Shown: positions 10,523 through 24,695, counted from the first letter of the stretch. The stretch: 64,000 nucleotides of DNA from Oscheius sp. JU75 (GCA_037178855.1 JASJZC010000002.1:7142501-7206500), one strand, 5' to 3'. The notes: generated by a model not told the origin, from the letters alone. Numbers and translations are program-made.

Positions 10523-13500
10523 TTCATTTCCTCACAATTTACGGGTCATCTAGAGCCAAATGAATATCTTATTCAACCACTTGTGCTCAACAATTAGCCG
10601 CCTCCTGCTCACTGGACTGCGAATAATTAGCATATGGTGTAATTGGAGGTGACCAAGTTGCGCAAGGGCACCAAAATGGGGAGCAGTCTGTTTGTAGCCA
10701 ATTGGCCGTGTTGTATGCCACCCGAAGGATTACGGTTAATCCACCGACTTACGACTATAGACGGTCAACTCTGGGAACACAAACTATCTCTTTGGAATAG
10801 TCTTCAATTTTTCCCCTTCCGTATTGACGCCTCTACCAAGCTAATATTTGTTCATCATTGTCCTGTAACAGAGACTGTTCACGTCGCTCTCGCTTCTTTT
10901 CACAAGCCGGATAACCGTCCCTGTTCCGTTGGGTCAGCGAGTCAACAAAGAGAGACAGAGTGCTCGTGGTAGGTGGTAGTCGAGGGTAGACAAGGTGTCG
11001 TCCTATTTGTCCCAACAGCCTAATTGGGGCCTTCTCTCGCGCCATCTGACCATCAGCTTGACCACTCGAGAGCCTGGCATCGAGCCACTGATTTGCGAAT
11101 GAAGCTGTCCAACCCTTTCTGTTAGTGGATTCACATGTCTAAGAAACCCTAAAAGCTTTTGCCCAGTCGCTTTTCCTCTGTCGGAGTCGCACGTTTCGCA
11201 CCCGTATGCTGTCGGCACACACATTTACAGTGTATGGTGACCCGCTCGCAATCGCAAGTCGTTGTGAAACCTCATAGAAGTTTTAATAATCATAAAAAAC
11301 TGAAAATACAGAGACTTACAAAAAAACAAATTTGTATCTGCGACCGGGCAGCAACAGTTCGTGAAAACGCTAGAAGACTTGGTGTTAGCCTGTTGCTCGA
11401 GAACACTTTCTTCCGGGGGGATACAGGCGATCGTTGTCGGCTCGACTGCTGTTCAAATAACCATAAGTCCTCTCTGTCAACCCACACAGTGAGGGACACT
11501 TCACGGCAGTTCAGTTCCATTGCCACTTTACAGAACGAGACAATACTTCCTTCTATCTCTTTCGAAATCAAGCAATCTTCAAACAAATTAAATCGAGAGC
11601 ATGGATGAGTCAAGCTGGAAATTCAAAATTTGAATGCTTGTCTCTCTTTTGCGGTCCCCCTGCTCGTCAAATGTTTCCGCTCAGATGTCAATCATCTTTG
11701 CATTACACTCCAATTCCTGACAAGGAGTCCACTATTCCCTCTCTGGGCCATGACACACCAATTTTGAGATATCTCAACTTTCCCTTTCTCCCATCTTATA
11801 AATCTTTACACTTCTACCATTATTCTATCAAAAGGTTGCACACCGTTTAAATTGTTTTGTAGGTCCCTGGGATCGACCAAAACCAAAACTTGAGCCTTAA
11901 TGAACGGTCTAGACCCTAATTGAAAGGTGTAGCATTTTCACGGTATGACGGTCCTTCCAGTTACCAAAGTATCAGAATTTTTCAGTTATCAGTTACCAAT
12001 GTAGCAGAATTTTTAACTTTCCTCATTTGTTTTGTCTACATGTTGTTGTTGCTAGTCGACTTCAAACAGTTAGCGAATCTTCCGTTGCTCCTCAGAGGGT
12101 CGTGTTGCTCTCAGGTTTCAAAGGAAATTCGAGATAAGCGCCGGACAGCCCCGAAGAGTTTAAACAGGCTGAGGTCCAGCATAGCCACCTTAACCACTTT
12201 TGCTTCGGGAATGAGAGTGAGAGGCCAAAAGAGTATTCCATTCACCCCACTCTCGTCCTTCTCCCACCGCTTGAACTCGTCTCACCATATTGCCACTGAT
12301 CCGTCCTGACAGCCACGGGCGCGCTCCTCCAATTATGTCCTCTTCAAACTTGGCGCCTACTTTTTCGAATTTCATAATTGGTCTGTTCCAGTGTTTTTCG
12401 AAGAGATCTAGGGACCGAATTTATTTCTTTTATTTCGAAGGCGTCCAAATTCAGTTCGCTGTAAGAAGCCTTCTAAGCAGAATGGAGCCGCCTAATGCGT
12501 GTTAGCGCCCCCTTCCAAAAAAGGAACGCATCAACCGAGAGAACCTATTTAGACTGAAGAATGCCACGCGGGCTTCTCGACTAAATTCAGTTTTTTTTGT
12601 CGAATTCTTCTCTTTGTCCACCACATAGGCTCCCCCAAGACCTTGCTTGAGCAGCTCGTTAGAGTAAGGACCCTCAGCCAAATTTGCTAGCCTGCTCTCT
12701 CACATAGGAAGTATGGCTGACCTGTTGTTGCTCGCGTGTGTAGAGTAGCCGACAATTTGTTATTCCCGCCACCTCGGGAGCCTCTTACCCAATCCTTTTG
12801 TCCGGACTTGACCGGTAACAATGGAATACGAGGCGCAATTATCAAAGCTCCTAGGCTTCTCTATTGTGAGGAGACACGCACTATGCCCCTGTTGAGCGGA
12901 TCTACTCTCTTGTTGTGCCCTCCGGGTAGGCGGATTAGTCCTCAATTTACCCGTAAACAATTTACGGGTCATGAACTGTCCTAACGCCGTTGGGCGTCTT
13001 CTTCCAATTTACAACTCTTCAAATTGCCATGTTAGGCCAACGAAGTCAAACCTTAATTTGTCAGACGTGTTTGGCAGAGCCTATGTATTATTCAAAGCCA
13101 CTCGGACTATAGCATCTGATGACGAGAGGATACTCAAATAGCAGTAGGAAATTGGAAAGATACTCTGTTTTAATATGAACTAATACCTCAGCTTCGCTGA
13201 CGCCTTTGTGCAGTCTCATCTGTATGAACTCGGCACTAGCTGTGAACTGCCTCAAGAAATTGTCGACCAGAGGAGCGTGTGTGCGTGTGTGCTGTTTTGA
13301 ACAAATTGGTGTATACAAGAATAAACGAGGAATTAGAGGAGTAGCCACTTTTTAATGACTACTTTCTTTTCACACCTATTCTGAGTACCAGTACTCTAAT
13401 CCCTTTCTATTAGCACCCACTTTCTCACTCTCTCTTTGCTTCCACTCCAAAGCTTCTCTTCTTTTCGTGACCAAGTTCAATTCCTGGTCTGGGTAATCAG

Positions 13501-14010
13501 CCTCATCTCTCAGGCTCAAACTTATATTGGAGGGGTGGACCCCGGAGATCGATAGAATTAATTTTCGCACTCTCACACTTATTTGGACGCAAAAAACAAA
13601 CCCGTCAGTCAGGCTGCAGTACTTTTCTTCGTCCATTAGGACCTGGGAAAGAGATCACCTGTCCCTCATTCTGTATGGAAATTGACTCTCTGCCCCTTCA
13701 GTACTCTATGTGATCCTTCCATTTTCAGCGTCTTTCCCGTCAAATGTGCCACACGCATAAGTAGATAACGAGATTTGGCTTTGGGCCCCGGGGGTGTCCA
13801 GGGAAGAAGAGGCCCCACTGATACTCCCCTCCACGCATCTAAAGCTGTCAGCAGCACCTCTTAATTAAACATTTATTGCCTATACGTGAGCACCTCTTTT
13901 CGGTCAGGAAGGAAGGACACACGCTTGATTTGCACTCCCCCGGCAATCAGCTGGAAATTATTACTCCTTGCCTGTGTTTACTTACTCTCTTAATATAGAA
14001 AATCTTTCAG
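10523..14010. other. Gene-poor tract upstream of the ROR gene
   Basis: About 3.5 kb with only short, unsupported reading frames on both strands. The missing signal-peptide exon and promoter of the ROR/CAM-1 gene probably lie here. A hydrophobic stretch after a Met near 12040 (MLLLLVDF) is one weak candidate. No repeats or RNA genes recognised. Confidence 0.5.
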
Positions 14011-17000
14011 AATGAGGTAGGAATGTCACCAAAACCCGACGACGATCTGTTCATTGAGCCAGCAGACGATGAGGATGTCGTCTATGGTGACTACAACAAC
14101 ACGTAAGAGTTCTCAATCTATTTATTTCTATTTTTCACAGACCAAGAGCCAAATAAGGGTTACACTTGTTTCAATAGCCATTTGCACACACGGTTCGCAG
14201 AATCCTACTTTCTTAGCGCAAAATCCCTAGAAAATTTGGGGCATGACCCATCTTCCGAACAACATTTTAAATCCTGCGGTAGACTACTTCTCGCAGGTAA
14301 TTTGGGTATGACCCCTCTTCCAGATAGCTTTTTCGTACTTGTGACCGGCTCATTTTTACGCATCAGCATATTGTTGTTTCTCCTAGCTCGTTTTTATGCT
14401 CTGATTTCAAATGTAGGCTCATGTATAGAACAGTAGCAGAAATACGCAGTTTTCAGAGCAGATATCCTAAAATTGATGAGAGAGAGCAAGAGCAGAGCGA
14501 GTTTCTTTCTTCCATTGTTTAATTTAGGGAAGACTCTCAGTCACCATTCTCTCCTCACCTCAACGCCGCTCTAGTCACTGATACCCGATTTTCAAAAGCC
14601 CGAATTTGTCCTCAGACTAAAAACTTCGGGGGCAGAATCCTGACGACTGACTAAAGCGAATTGCTTTCTAGTGTTTCTAATAGTGCACACTAATTGGCTG
14701 TATTGGCTCTCCAGATAGACAAGAAGAGACGCGAGGACAATTTAAAATAGATTCTGAGTTACAAATTACTTGGAAGCTAAAAGCAAAACTTTCTTTATTT
14801 TAGTTGTTTTTAGAATTTTCTATTACAATGGTTTTAAAGCGAGGAAAACTACTTCGCTAGTCAAAGTTGCCAAACTTTGGAAAGACTTGTGCGTTGGAAA
14901 GTTCCTTTATAGGTCAAATATACATTCGAGACTTGTACTGTAGGTGCTCTTCTCTTTACTGGTGTGAGGTCTCACCTAACCGTCCTGAAACATTTGTGTT
15001 CTCACCTCTACCCAATATGACCCTACAAAACCCTTGCTCACATGCGCAAAGAGAGCGGACCAGAACCTCCGGATATGTTTCTTCCCGGGACATCCTTGCA
15101 TATCTCTCTTCCTGAATAGATACCATCTCTCAGAGAGAAGGGTCATTATACTCGATCCGAGAGTTGCCAATTGTCCGCCAGTCAGTCTCATCCATCATCT
15201 CGGCTACATTATTACGGTCTCGACCTTCTATGCCTCAGATCTTTTCCTTCTACCAAATCTCTAGGCATAGTTTTGTCTCTACAAATGACCCACACTCCAT
15301 AAATCCTTTAATGAGCCATTAACGATCCGCGAAATCTATGGGAGTGGGGGACGCGGTACTCGACCCCAGAGATCTGCCGGTCTGCGTCTCGCAGTTTATT
15401 ATAATGGCTCTCGGGCCGCGACCTCCAACCCCGGGACCACCCAGGCTCACGGTCGGTCTCTCTTTCTCCACCCCCAAATGACTTTACGAGCTGATTTATG
15501 GGCTGTCCGTCAGTTCCGGAACGCTTCTTTTTCTTTCACAGGTTTTTATGCTAGAGCAACCCTAGAGCTTCCAGTACTTTCACGGACCATAAAATCTACA
15601 GTACATTTAACATAGATAAAATTGTCTTTCCTGGCTTATCTTTTAACGTTTAACTTCTAAGAAATTGTTTCAACTGTGATCAAGTTGCTAAGTCGGCATT
15701 TAACTCCAGGTCACATCAGATCTGACTGTGACCCCTATCGATCAGTATCCAAGCTCAGTCAGACACTACCAACAACTTTTCACAATTTTCACCCGATAGC
15801 CGCTCCATCTTGCATCTCCGCCAGAAGTGTCAAGAGATTAGAATCTTCCCCCAACCCTAGCATTGATTTATGGACCTTTCGCGCTAAAAGGAGGCTTGTT
15901 TCTTTTAAGTTATTGTTGCGATTTTATCCGGCAGCGGATGTGTGTATGCAAATTTACGCGATGAAGACCATCTGGTTCTTTTTGTATGACGGAGATACCA
16001 CTCTCCTGTCTCTTCTCTTCTGACTCTCTCTAGTAATGAAATTTGATCTGATCCCAGCCAATTAAGCCTTCCGGGGTGGTCCTCTGGAGGACTGTGAGTC
16101 TATTTGTCTAGCTGATGTTATTCCTGCCGACCCGGCTGTCTCTTTCCTATGCTTTTGATTTTGCGCGAGATTGCTCTTTTTGTCGGAAGAGGAATGTGTT
16201 TGATCAGCTGGGAGGAGACGCTATCAACTAAAGTTTTTGTAAAACTGCTTGTGCTAGACTGTATCTTGACAGCCTTTTCATTGCTAATTTAATCTTCCAG
16301 CCAATTCCAAAAAACTAAGAACGAATGATCCCAGACACTCTTACTTTGCTATTGCAGTCTAACTAGTAATTTTCAAATATTCATTGTGCCTTAGGTCTGA
16401 CAATGTTCCTGACTTCCCATTAGTTCCTGATGGGTAGACTTACTGGGCGACTGTCAGATATTCAGAAGTAATATCCTAATTTTTTTGCAAGACTTTAGAG
16501 GAATTGGAAAATTTAAAGCACTGGTCTCGACTAGACATATCTTAGCGAACTGACTCACAGAGTTCTGTGTATGTTACTGGCTGCTCTCGCGACCGACCGC
16601 GCAGTTGTCCTATCAATCGCGACAGCCGGCTCTCGCAGATTTATTGACCCATTAGCCCGGGTCCGTTAATCAAATCCACTCATTTGATATTTTTTATTCT
16701 TGTACTTTAACAACATTTTCCATATTGGGACATATACTTTTTTTCTACAGTCCCAGCTGTCCTGGAAGCCTTAGGAACTGATCCTAATCCGAGCTCCTAA
16801 ATCTGAGTGGGTGTTTATAATCTGGGACCATCTGTATAGGAACAGAGGGTAATCCCACGGCATACCGGGGTCAAGAGTGCTTTTGGGATCACTTGTTCGA
16901 AAGAGTATTGTTTTTGGTTACGTGGTTGGTTTGGTATTTTCTAAACAGAGCAGAAATAGCCGGGTGAAAATCTCTGCATCAAGTTTTGAATTTAAATACG

Positions 17001-20000
17001 TACCAAATTTCACAGCGAAAACTACCATAATCTCGGCCAGCCTTGATTCACAGACTTCCAGAAGTTGGAATTTCACTTTATTTTCCTGCTCTTTGTTGTA
17101 AAAATTTGTTTCTCTCGTTTTGTTTTTTAATTTTTGCATTTAGCAAAAAAATTTGGGGAAACGCTGTTGTAACAAAATATACACCCTCCATGTCTTGATG
17201 TTCCGTTCTTTCTAAGTACTCCATCTTCGTCTTTGAATTCTGTCCCTCCCCATCTGTCCAGTTCTCTCGCCCTCCCTTCACCCTCCTCCGCGACATATTC
17301 ACAATTGATAGTCTGTCACATTTTGGCCATCCGCCAAATTGCCCAGTGAATTATGGAGCCACCCGCCAATAGTCATCCTGAATTTATGGCCCATTGGCGG
17401 GAATTCTTCTAATTTTTGACACCGACTTCTGGTCGTCTCCCTCCTACATACGGAAAGAGCAAAGCCAATTGAGTTCGTTAAGTCTCTCTTGCTAATAGAG
17501 TTGCGTGTGGCAGTCAATTCGTTCGCTCTAGCATTTGAAACTCTTTTCGTCAACAAAAAATCTTTCAGGATGGATGGTGCGTCGTCTTCTGGTCCACGTC
17601 CTTACATCAGACTCACCTCACAGCTCCGCAATGCCACCAGAGATGCCGGCGGTGAAGTCCGTTTCAAATGCGAAGCTGTAGGAACACCGCCAATAAACTT
17701 TGCGTAAGTGATCATTTCTTCCTTGTTAGCTTATCAGCATTTTGTATTTGGTTCTGCTAATGAGCTATTCAAAGACTGAGTAATCTAGCTTCACTATGAT
17801 GAGGTAAAGATTTTTGATAGGGTGGAAGAAGGCTGATTCTTCGACATATGAGCACGACAACGTTTGCAGAAATGTTGAAAGACACGGATCTAGCAGAAAA
17901 CTAAATTTCCAAAATTAATAGGTCGATACAATTTTATATAGAAGAATGTTTCAAATTAGGAGTACAAATAGATTTGCAGACAAAAACTGAGATTACTACG
18001 CCAAAAACCTTACGCAGAACTTCGTATTTTCTCGAAGGACACATTAGTTGCGTATAAACCGCATATCTATAGCCGAACAAAATGTGACAATATTGACAAT
18101 GACTACAACATTACGAAAATTACTTGCAAGCAATTCTGACTTTTAGGTGGTTGAAGAACAATGCTCCAGTGGAAAAGTCTCGGCGAGTCAAAATGCGAAA
18201 CAAGGAGAGCTCTTCGCGTTTAGTCATCAGCGAGCTCGATGTTCTGGACAGTGGTTATTATCAATGCATAGCCAGCAACCAAGCTGCTTCAGTCAACACA
18301 ACCTCCGTACTACGGGTCAGTTTAATCCCGTTAGCATATTCTACCCTTCTCTCATTTCGCAAGCCTTTTCGGGGGTAATGAGCAAGCAGCAACCAATTGG
18401 GTGCTGTCCTCTTCCCCGAGGATCGAACGGAATTCGTTTGTCTCATTTCGGAGCTGACTCATCGGCCTCACAGCTATAGCAGTGGTCAAAGGCTCAAGAA
18501 CGGAAAACGAGACTCACACTTTCTTGTCCATCTGTGCCTCTGTGGGTCGTCTGCTGCTGTGTTTGACTGATGAGCCCGGGCGGCCCCTCGGCCGTCTATC
18601 TGGCTTCCCATCACTACTCACTCTTTCGCTCCAACTCTCGAGGTCACCACCACCAGTGGTCCCCGTTGTTCTGTTTTCTCTCATCAGTATGTAGCATTTC
18701 AGCCATAATTCCAGCGAAATTCTTGGTAGTCTATCAAGTTCACTGCCTTCTTCGCTTTGCCTCCACGGATAGAACTCCCAAGTTCATTCAAACTTTCGTA
18801 ACCTTCTAACCAAACTGAAAAGTTTTTGTACTGGCTCTACTATACTCCGAGCTTACCACTTACTTTATCCAATTACAGTACTTGGTGTTAGTCTGAACAG
18901 TTAGACAGTTATTCGAGGCTGAGCAAAATGTCCAGTAGCCTCTTTCTTTGGCGTAATAGACAATCCGCGGTTTTATCAATAGACAACTGACTCTCTGCTT
19001 CTGAGCTCTCAGAAGCGCCTGGTATCATTAATCACAGAAGAACCAGTGGGGAGGGGGATGTCTGGGCGGAGTCACCACTCCTATTGCTCATGAGGCCCAG
19101 TTGTTTTTGAAGATTTCATCTTTCCAATTTTTCTCGACAGTCTCATCTATAATTTGTCCTCTTTTTTCATCTCACTAGTGCAGAATTTCGCCGTTTCACA
19201 GGACCACAGTCTTAATCCTTTCGAGTGGACTTGCGCCATATCGCATGTTCTGACCATGTGTGGTCCAGCCGGCCATCTGTCTTTCCTTTTTCAGTCTCCT
19301 CCTCACGTCTTTTTGTTGCTTGCAGATGCTCCCCTTCTCTCGTAATAGTTGCAACAGATCCACGTGTCCAGACAGTACAGTCTCCCAGAACTCTTGCACA
19401 AATGGGCGTGGTCAACCAGTTCATCTCCACCACTTTCCACGAGATAGTAAGGGATTAGCTCTCTCTTTTTCTCTTCTATTTCTACAAGCCTGTTATCAAT
19501 TTGGCCATCGATCCTCTTCTTATCAGCAGCGACCCTCTTCGCTTAGGCCTGGAAGAGACTCCACATGAATATTTATGACCGCCACCGACAGTCAAAACAG
19601 GCGCTTTTACTCATGCCGCGAGTTACGAATTTTCGGATTTTTTGTTGTTGGAAACCGGTCAGCCGATAGTGTTACGGTTTAAACCTTCTCAGCCCACATT
19701 TTTTCTCAATTTAATTTTGATTCAACGTTTGTAATGTTGACTTTCACCAAATGCTTGCAAATGTTGTCTTTTGAAACTTTGCTCTCACTCTCTCAAGGCA
19801 ATAAATGCAAATTTTAGCACTAGGCACCCAATATCCATGAAATATCTTCCTCTTCTAGAGGCTGTTGCTGTGGGTGGTCACACACACCCCCACCCTCTGT
19901 GATTTACGGGTGGTTCGGGTCGCCAGATGAGGGGAGCGGAACTCGCAACATTCAACCTCCCCCAAGTCCATTTTCCTTTTCTCCTACAATCAGCTTACTC

Positions 20001-23000
20001 GAAACAATCCCTTCTCGAATTGATGAGACAGTCGAGTGCCATCTGCAGCGATCCATCTCCCTTGGCTCTCTATCTCGCACAGTCTCATCCGTCAAGCAGG
20101 CCTCCCTCTCGCGGACGACCGCCCTCTCTCTAACCCTCTATGACCAGACAGCCATACCCCATAACAATCCCGCCATTTGTCTCAAGACCTAGTCATGGAG
20201 GAACGATTTTCCATTCGACTTGGACAGGGCTTCCTGTAAACGTCTTTTATATTTCCGACTACGAGCTCAAGAGTATAACGTTGAGCGTTTTTAGAGGTTC
20301 AATATTTCATCTAACATTTAAAATGATCTGGATACCATGCCTTTAAGCTTTCCTATAATGTATCATTCTTCTCCGTCTCTCTCATTCTCTTCTACCCCCG
20401 ACGGGCCATGTGTGCCTGGTTACGTTCTTTACAATATTCTTTTGTCCTCACTCTCGTCGGGGTCTATCCTGGTTCCAATTTGTACAACTACCTTTTTTGA
20501 ACTTTTTCCCACTGGGTGGTCCACTCTGTATCTAATCAGACCAATACTGATGACCCGGTGCTACCTCGTTCCTTGGGTTTTTTGGCCTCTTATCAGTCTA
20601 CCTATTAACTAAATTTTGCCATCGGCATATTCTCAGTGACCCGATCAAGACCCTCCCTCAACAGGGTCCGAGGTCAGGCCGAGTCTTTGTATTTTGATTG
20701 GCAGCCGCCATATGTCGGCAACAGTAGATCCTTCAGCGAGTCCTTATTTACTCACACATTTGACCTGAGAGAATTTCATTTTGGTCATTATACTGACCTC
20801 ACTGCCACATTATCACCAGGCATTAGCCTCATTTACGCGTGCACTATTGTGGGTTTTTGAGCCACAATGAGAATGTCCTTGGCATCTGCCGAGGTTATCT
20901 TTTAGTATGCGACTAAATAGGAGATTTCAGGTGAACAATGTGCCCGATGCTGTGCTGAAAGCAAGGAAGAACAAAGGACATTCGATCGAAGAGTACGAGG
21001 ACTACGAGGTTGGGTTTTAAGTTTTAGTCTCGCTTAAAAGTTCTTAGTGATTTGTAGTGATGTTGATTTGTAATCATAGCCCATCGCAAATTGATTAAAA
21101 TCCTTAGTCGCTTTTGGAAAACACACAAACGCACGCGAAAGGTTTGCTCGAGCATAGCGGACATTCCACAGTAGGCGCCGAGATTTTACGGGCGCGACAC
21201 AGTAGAGGCAGAAAGAGAAGTTCTTTCCAAAAACATGTGATAGTTTTGACATAGACACACTAAAAACATAATAACTCTATACTAAAACAATCCCATTCTA
21301 GCTAATGGATCGTGGTCGTTTACCCGACGAGGAGGATGCTGACCTTTATCGCGTTCCCAACGATGCCGGCGGCACTGGCTACATCCCGTCTGGAGGCAAT
21401 GAACGCTGGCTGGACGGAATCAAGTACAGAGCCGGAGACTGTGTCCCGTACAGAGGAGAAGCCTGCCGACAGTATCTTTCTGGAAGACATATAATGCTGA
21501 CCAGTGAGAATCGAGAAGACATGTACGATATAGACCGGAATCTTCGGGCGGCAATGCTGTTTATTAACAACTCCCCGACTATTTCACAGCAATGTCGACA
21601 GATCTCTCAAGCTGTTGCTTGCTATCACATGTATAAGGTGAGAGAATCAGACAGTTAAAAACTAAAATTCAAACTGCAGGTCTGTGACCCTCTTGTGCCA
21701 GCGTCAGCCAACGGTAACCGTCAGCCTTTAAGCATTTGCAAAAAGGACTGTGATCGGATCCAGAAGGATGTCTGTCCCGATGAACTGGCTTTGGCTGCTC
21801 AACACGAGCTCGTCGGGGATGGGCCTAAGGCTCTCTTCCCTTCCTGTCCAGCCCTTCCACAGGCTTCTCACTGCCTTACTGTCCTCGACAATCAGGTTCC
21901 GACGTCTTCGGAGACCCCGAAACCACACTGGTGCTACACCAACACCGGCAGTACTTACGAGGGAGCCATTGCTACTACCGTCAGCGGCAAGAGCTGCCTG
22001 AGCTGGGAGGAGATGAATAGTCGAGAGTACAACGTGCACCGATATCCTGAACTGCGAAGAGCAAAGAATCAGTGCAGAAATCCTGGTGGGAAGAAGACTC
22101 GTCCGTGGTGTTTTTCCTCTCCCCATGGCCAAGAAGAGTACTGTGACATTCAACAGTGTCCCAAGGATATGTACCCGATGCTGAATGAGACCCCTAAGGG
22201 CAACGGAATATCTGTGAGTTTTTTCATTTAAATTGTTCAAAGAAGACTTTCAGGCTTCTGACCAGATCACAAATTGGTGGGATGGTCTACAGTCCAATGT
22301 ACAGTATGCCCTAATCGGCGGTGGAGTTTCCCTCTTCCTGTTCTTCATCCTCTTCATCTGTTGCCTATGCTGCTGCAGGGCAAAGAAAAAGAAGGGAAAG
22401 GCTCGAGGTCAAAGCAATCATCTATCCGCTCCTCCCAGTATCGTCAACAGGTATAATTTGTCACTAAAACTTTTTTAAACAGTTTTCTAGCAACGCCAAC
22501 TCTGCCTACTACCGAAAATTAAATGGAACATCCACGCCTATAGTTGGCCGAGGCCCGATGGAAATGGCTCACCTGCTCCCAAACCAGATGGCTCCCCCTC
22601 CTTTGTATCCAGAACAGTTCCGTCAACACGAGGTAATGGAGGAACCCTACACCGTACGAAGCATCGCTCCGAGTCAAATCCAAAAGGACAAATTGATTGG
22701 CGAGGGACAGTTTGGGATTCTGCACAAGGGCTACTGGGCTGGGATTCAGGTCAATGGAGAACCAATGACGGTAAGGTTCACACTATTTGATTGAGTATTG
22801 TGTTTTCAGATCGCTATCAAGTCAGTCCGGATCGACCCGACCAATGCGGATCGAGCCAATCTGGAGCAAGAGATCAGGACTGTGGCTCCATTTGACCATC
22901 CCCATGTCATCAAAATGCTCGGTGTCTGCTACTGGAACCAGAACAACATGTCTGCCATCTTTGAGTACATGGCCAATGGAGATCTGCACGAGTTCCTCCG

Positions 23001-23842
23001 ACTCCGAGATCCTGGCTCTCACACGGACAACATTCTGACCGACAACGAAGACTTCATGAGGATCGCTACACAGATCGCCTATGGAATGGAATACCTGGCC
23101 TCTATGGACTTTGTTCACAGAGATCTGGCAACAAGGAACTGTCTAGTCTGGGATAACCGAATGATCAAGATTGCCACATTCCCCTTGATGAAGGACAATC
23201 ACCACGTAGACTACTACAAGCCCCTTCATCGTGGGCCCATGCCGGTCAGATGGATGGCTAAGGAGTCACTGGAAGGTGGAACCTACACCGAGGCCACAGA
23301 CGTCTGGTCCTTTGGTGTGACTCTCTGGGAGATCTGGAACTATGGTCGACAACCCTTCGAGGGACATGTCAACCAACAAGTCATCGAGTTCATCGCCAAC
23401 CGAAATCTTCTAGAGTGCCCTCCCAACTGCCCGACAAAGATCTATAGTCTGATGGTCGAGTGTTGGCACGAGAATCCGGATCGTCGACCAACTTTTGCCG
23501 AACTTCATGGTAGACTTCAAGCCTGGAGTGTGGCCAGTCCAGCTCATTCGATCCTTAATCCTGCTAGGAACAGCAACAGTTCCCAGAGTGGTGAGTTTAT
23601 TGATAGAGAGAGGGAGATACAACAAGACGGAGAAACTGCGATACTGAAATAATATAAGACTGGTATGTACGGAATTTTTAGGTTCTTCCATGTCTGGTCG
23701 TGGTCAAGCCAAGCAGATCGGTGTCTCTCAGACGCGCCAGCCTTACAATCCTCGTGGTGGCCGTCGTCTCGAGGATGCCAGTCCTTTAATGCGACGAGAA
23801 GGAAACTACACGTATAGTGAGGACGACGTCGAGTCCGATTAA
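14011..23842 (+). CDS. cam-1: ROR/CAM-1 receptor tyrosine kinase-like Wnt receptor, probable pseudokinase
   Basis: Single-pass Wnt co-receptor of the ROR family. Exons in phase: 14011-14102 (acidic), 17569-17703 and 18147-18315 (one Ig domain, C..WLKN..DSGYYQC), 20931-21008, 21302-21637 and 21680-22213 (Frizzled Cys-rich domain then kringle, ending [17 protein letters not shown]), 22254-22450 (membrane segment [20 protein letters not shown] followed by Lys-rich stop), 22491-22770, 22810-23590 (kinase) and 23682-23842. The kinase keeps IAIK and HRDLATRNC, but where DFG/DLG should be it reads [11 protein letters not shown], and APE reads AKE, so it probably cannot bind catalytic magnesium. The tail is Arg/Gly-rich and ends EDDVESD. 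The signal-peptide exon is not identified. Confidence 0.95.
14103..17568. other. Long ROR intron
   Basis: 3.5-kb intron between the acidic exon and the first Ig exon. I see no gene, RNA or clear transposon in it. With the 2.6-kb intron at 18316-20930 it is far longer than other introns in the window, as for regulated developmental genes. Confidence 0.5.
18316..20930. other. Long ROR intron between Ig and CRD exons
   Basis: 2.6-kb intron, pyrimidine-rich on the plus strand. Its reading frames are low-complexity and have no support as exons. Confidence 0.5.
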
Positions 23843-24195
23843 CTCCTCCACCGTCTTTTATCCTCCTTCCTACGGGTGCCCTGTCCCAAAGCAAAACCCT
23901 TGGGCTTTCTTACTCTTTTCTCCTTAACCGTCTCGCCAACAGGGTTCTTCGCCTAATACTCAGTCTCAGATATATAGGTGAACTCATGAGCTTCCTTTAT
24001 CCCTTTACTCACGTCTAAATTATGAAAAATGCCAGTTTATATATTGAATTCTGTGATTTTCATATTGAATGCAATGTTCTCAACTTTCCTCTCTCTTTGA
24101 CCAAAATAAAATATTGCAACTGTCTGTCTTCGCACGTTATCCAATTCTCTCACATAAATTAGCCGTCTGACAAACCTTGTAATTAGATTTGGGTC
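23843..24195. other. ROR 3' UTR and spacer
   Basis: Probable 3' UTR of the ROR gene, with AATAAA inside CAAAATAAAATATTG at about 24103-24110, followed by a short spacer before the peptide gene. Confidence 0.5.
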
Positions 24196-24203
24196 TATAA
24201 AAG
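24196..24203 (+). promoter_or_regulatory. TATA box of the small secreted-peptide gene
   Basis: TATAAAAG, 39 bases upstream of the ATG at 24235. The spacing leaves about ten bases of 5' leader, so this transcript is probably not trans-spliced. Confidence 0.7.
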
Positions 24204-24234
24204 CGTCTTCTCATCTCGATATGGTCATCCAACA

Positions 24235-24494
24235 ATGAGAGCTGTCTTCCTCATTTTCCTGATTGTCGTTTTGGCTAAGGCCATCAATTTCCGTCCGTGT
24301 TGACAGAGGTAGATCTAATAGAATTCTGTAGAAATTCTACCCATTTAAGCGGAGGTTGCACCACGACAACTACTCCTTCGCCTCCGGCTGAGAGATCTGC
24401 TGAAGGTGTCCAGAACGATTACCATAGACATGCTCGTTCGGAAGAGGATAGAGAGGGTCACTCTGCAAGAACATCAAGCAAATACACTAAATGA
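24235..24494 (+). CDS. Small secreted peptide
   Basis: Two exons, 24235-24296 and 24350-24494, joined in phase over a 53-base intron that ends TTTAAG. The product is about 68 residues: signal peptide MRAVFLIFLIVVLAKA, then a mature part with one Cys, a TTTTTPSPP run, and a hydrophilic His/Arg/Glu-rich tail ending SSKYTK. AATAAA follows at 24544-24549. TATA box, signal peptide, in-phase splice and poly(A) signal together make this a real gene. No known family; no dibasic sites flanking an amidation Gly, so it is not a typical FLP or NLP precursor. Possibly a small secreted or cuticle-associated peptide. Confidence 0.7.
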
Positions 24495-24543
24495 CCATCT
24501 GGCACAAAGTCTTTCATGCAAGACCTGAACTTATGGTTGATCA

Positions 24544-24549
24544 AATAAA
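24544..24549 (+). terminator. Poly(A) signal of the small secreted-peptide gene
   Basis: AATAAA 50 bases after the stop codon of the two-exon peptide gene. Confidence 0.6.
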
Positions 24550-24695
24550 CTTTAATAACCAAAAAAGCAATTCATAATGACTTGTCAGCTTCGCTTTTCC
24601 CTCCCTATTCTCACGTAACCTGCTTAAAGCGTTCTTTGTTCTCACTGTCTACGTGACTTTCTCTACTTTTCGTCCCCGCCGAAAGTTTCAGCGAC

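Noticed and set aside
11605-12505. Series of plus-strand frames of 70-130 codons in the 3.5-kb tract before the ROR gene
   Set aside because: No homology, no consistent splice joins, and stop-free length is within chance for this base composition.
18400-18480. Minus-strand tRNA-like signal (TAGCTGTGAGG, then GTTCGATCC)
   Set aside because: Box A and box B spacing is near right, but no acceptor, D or anticodon stem forms. Treated as chance.
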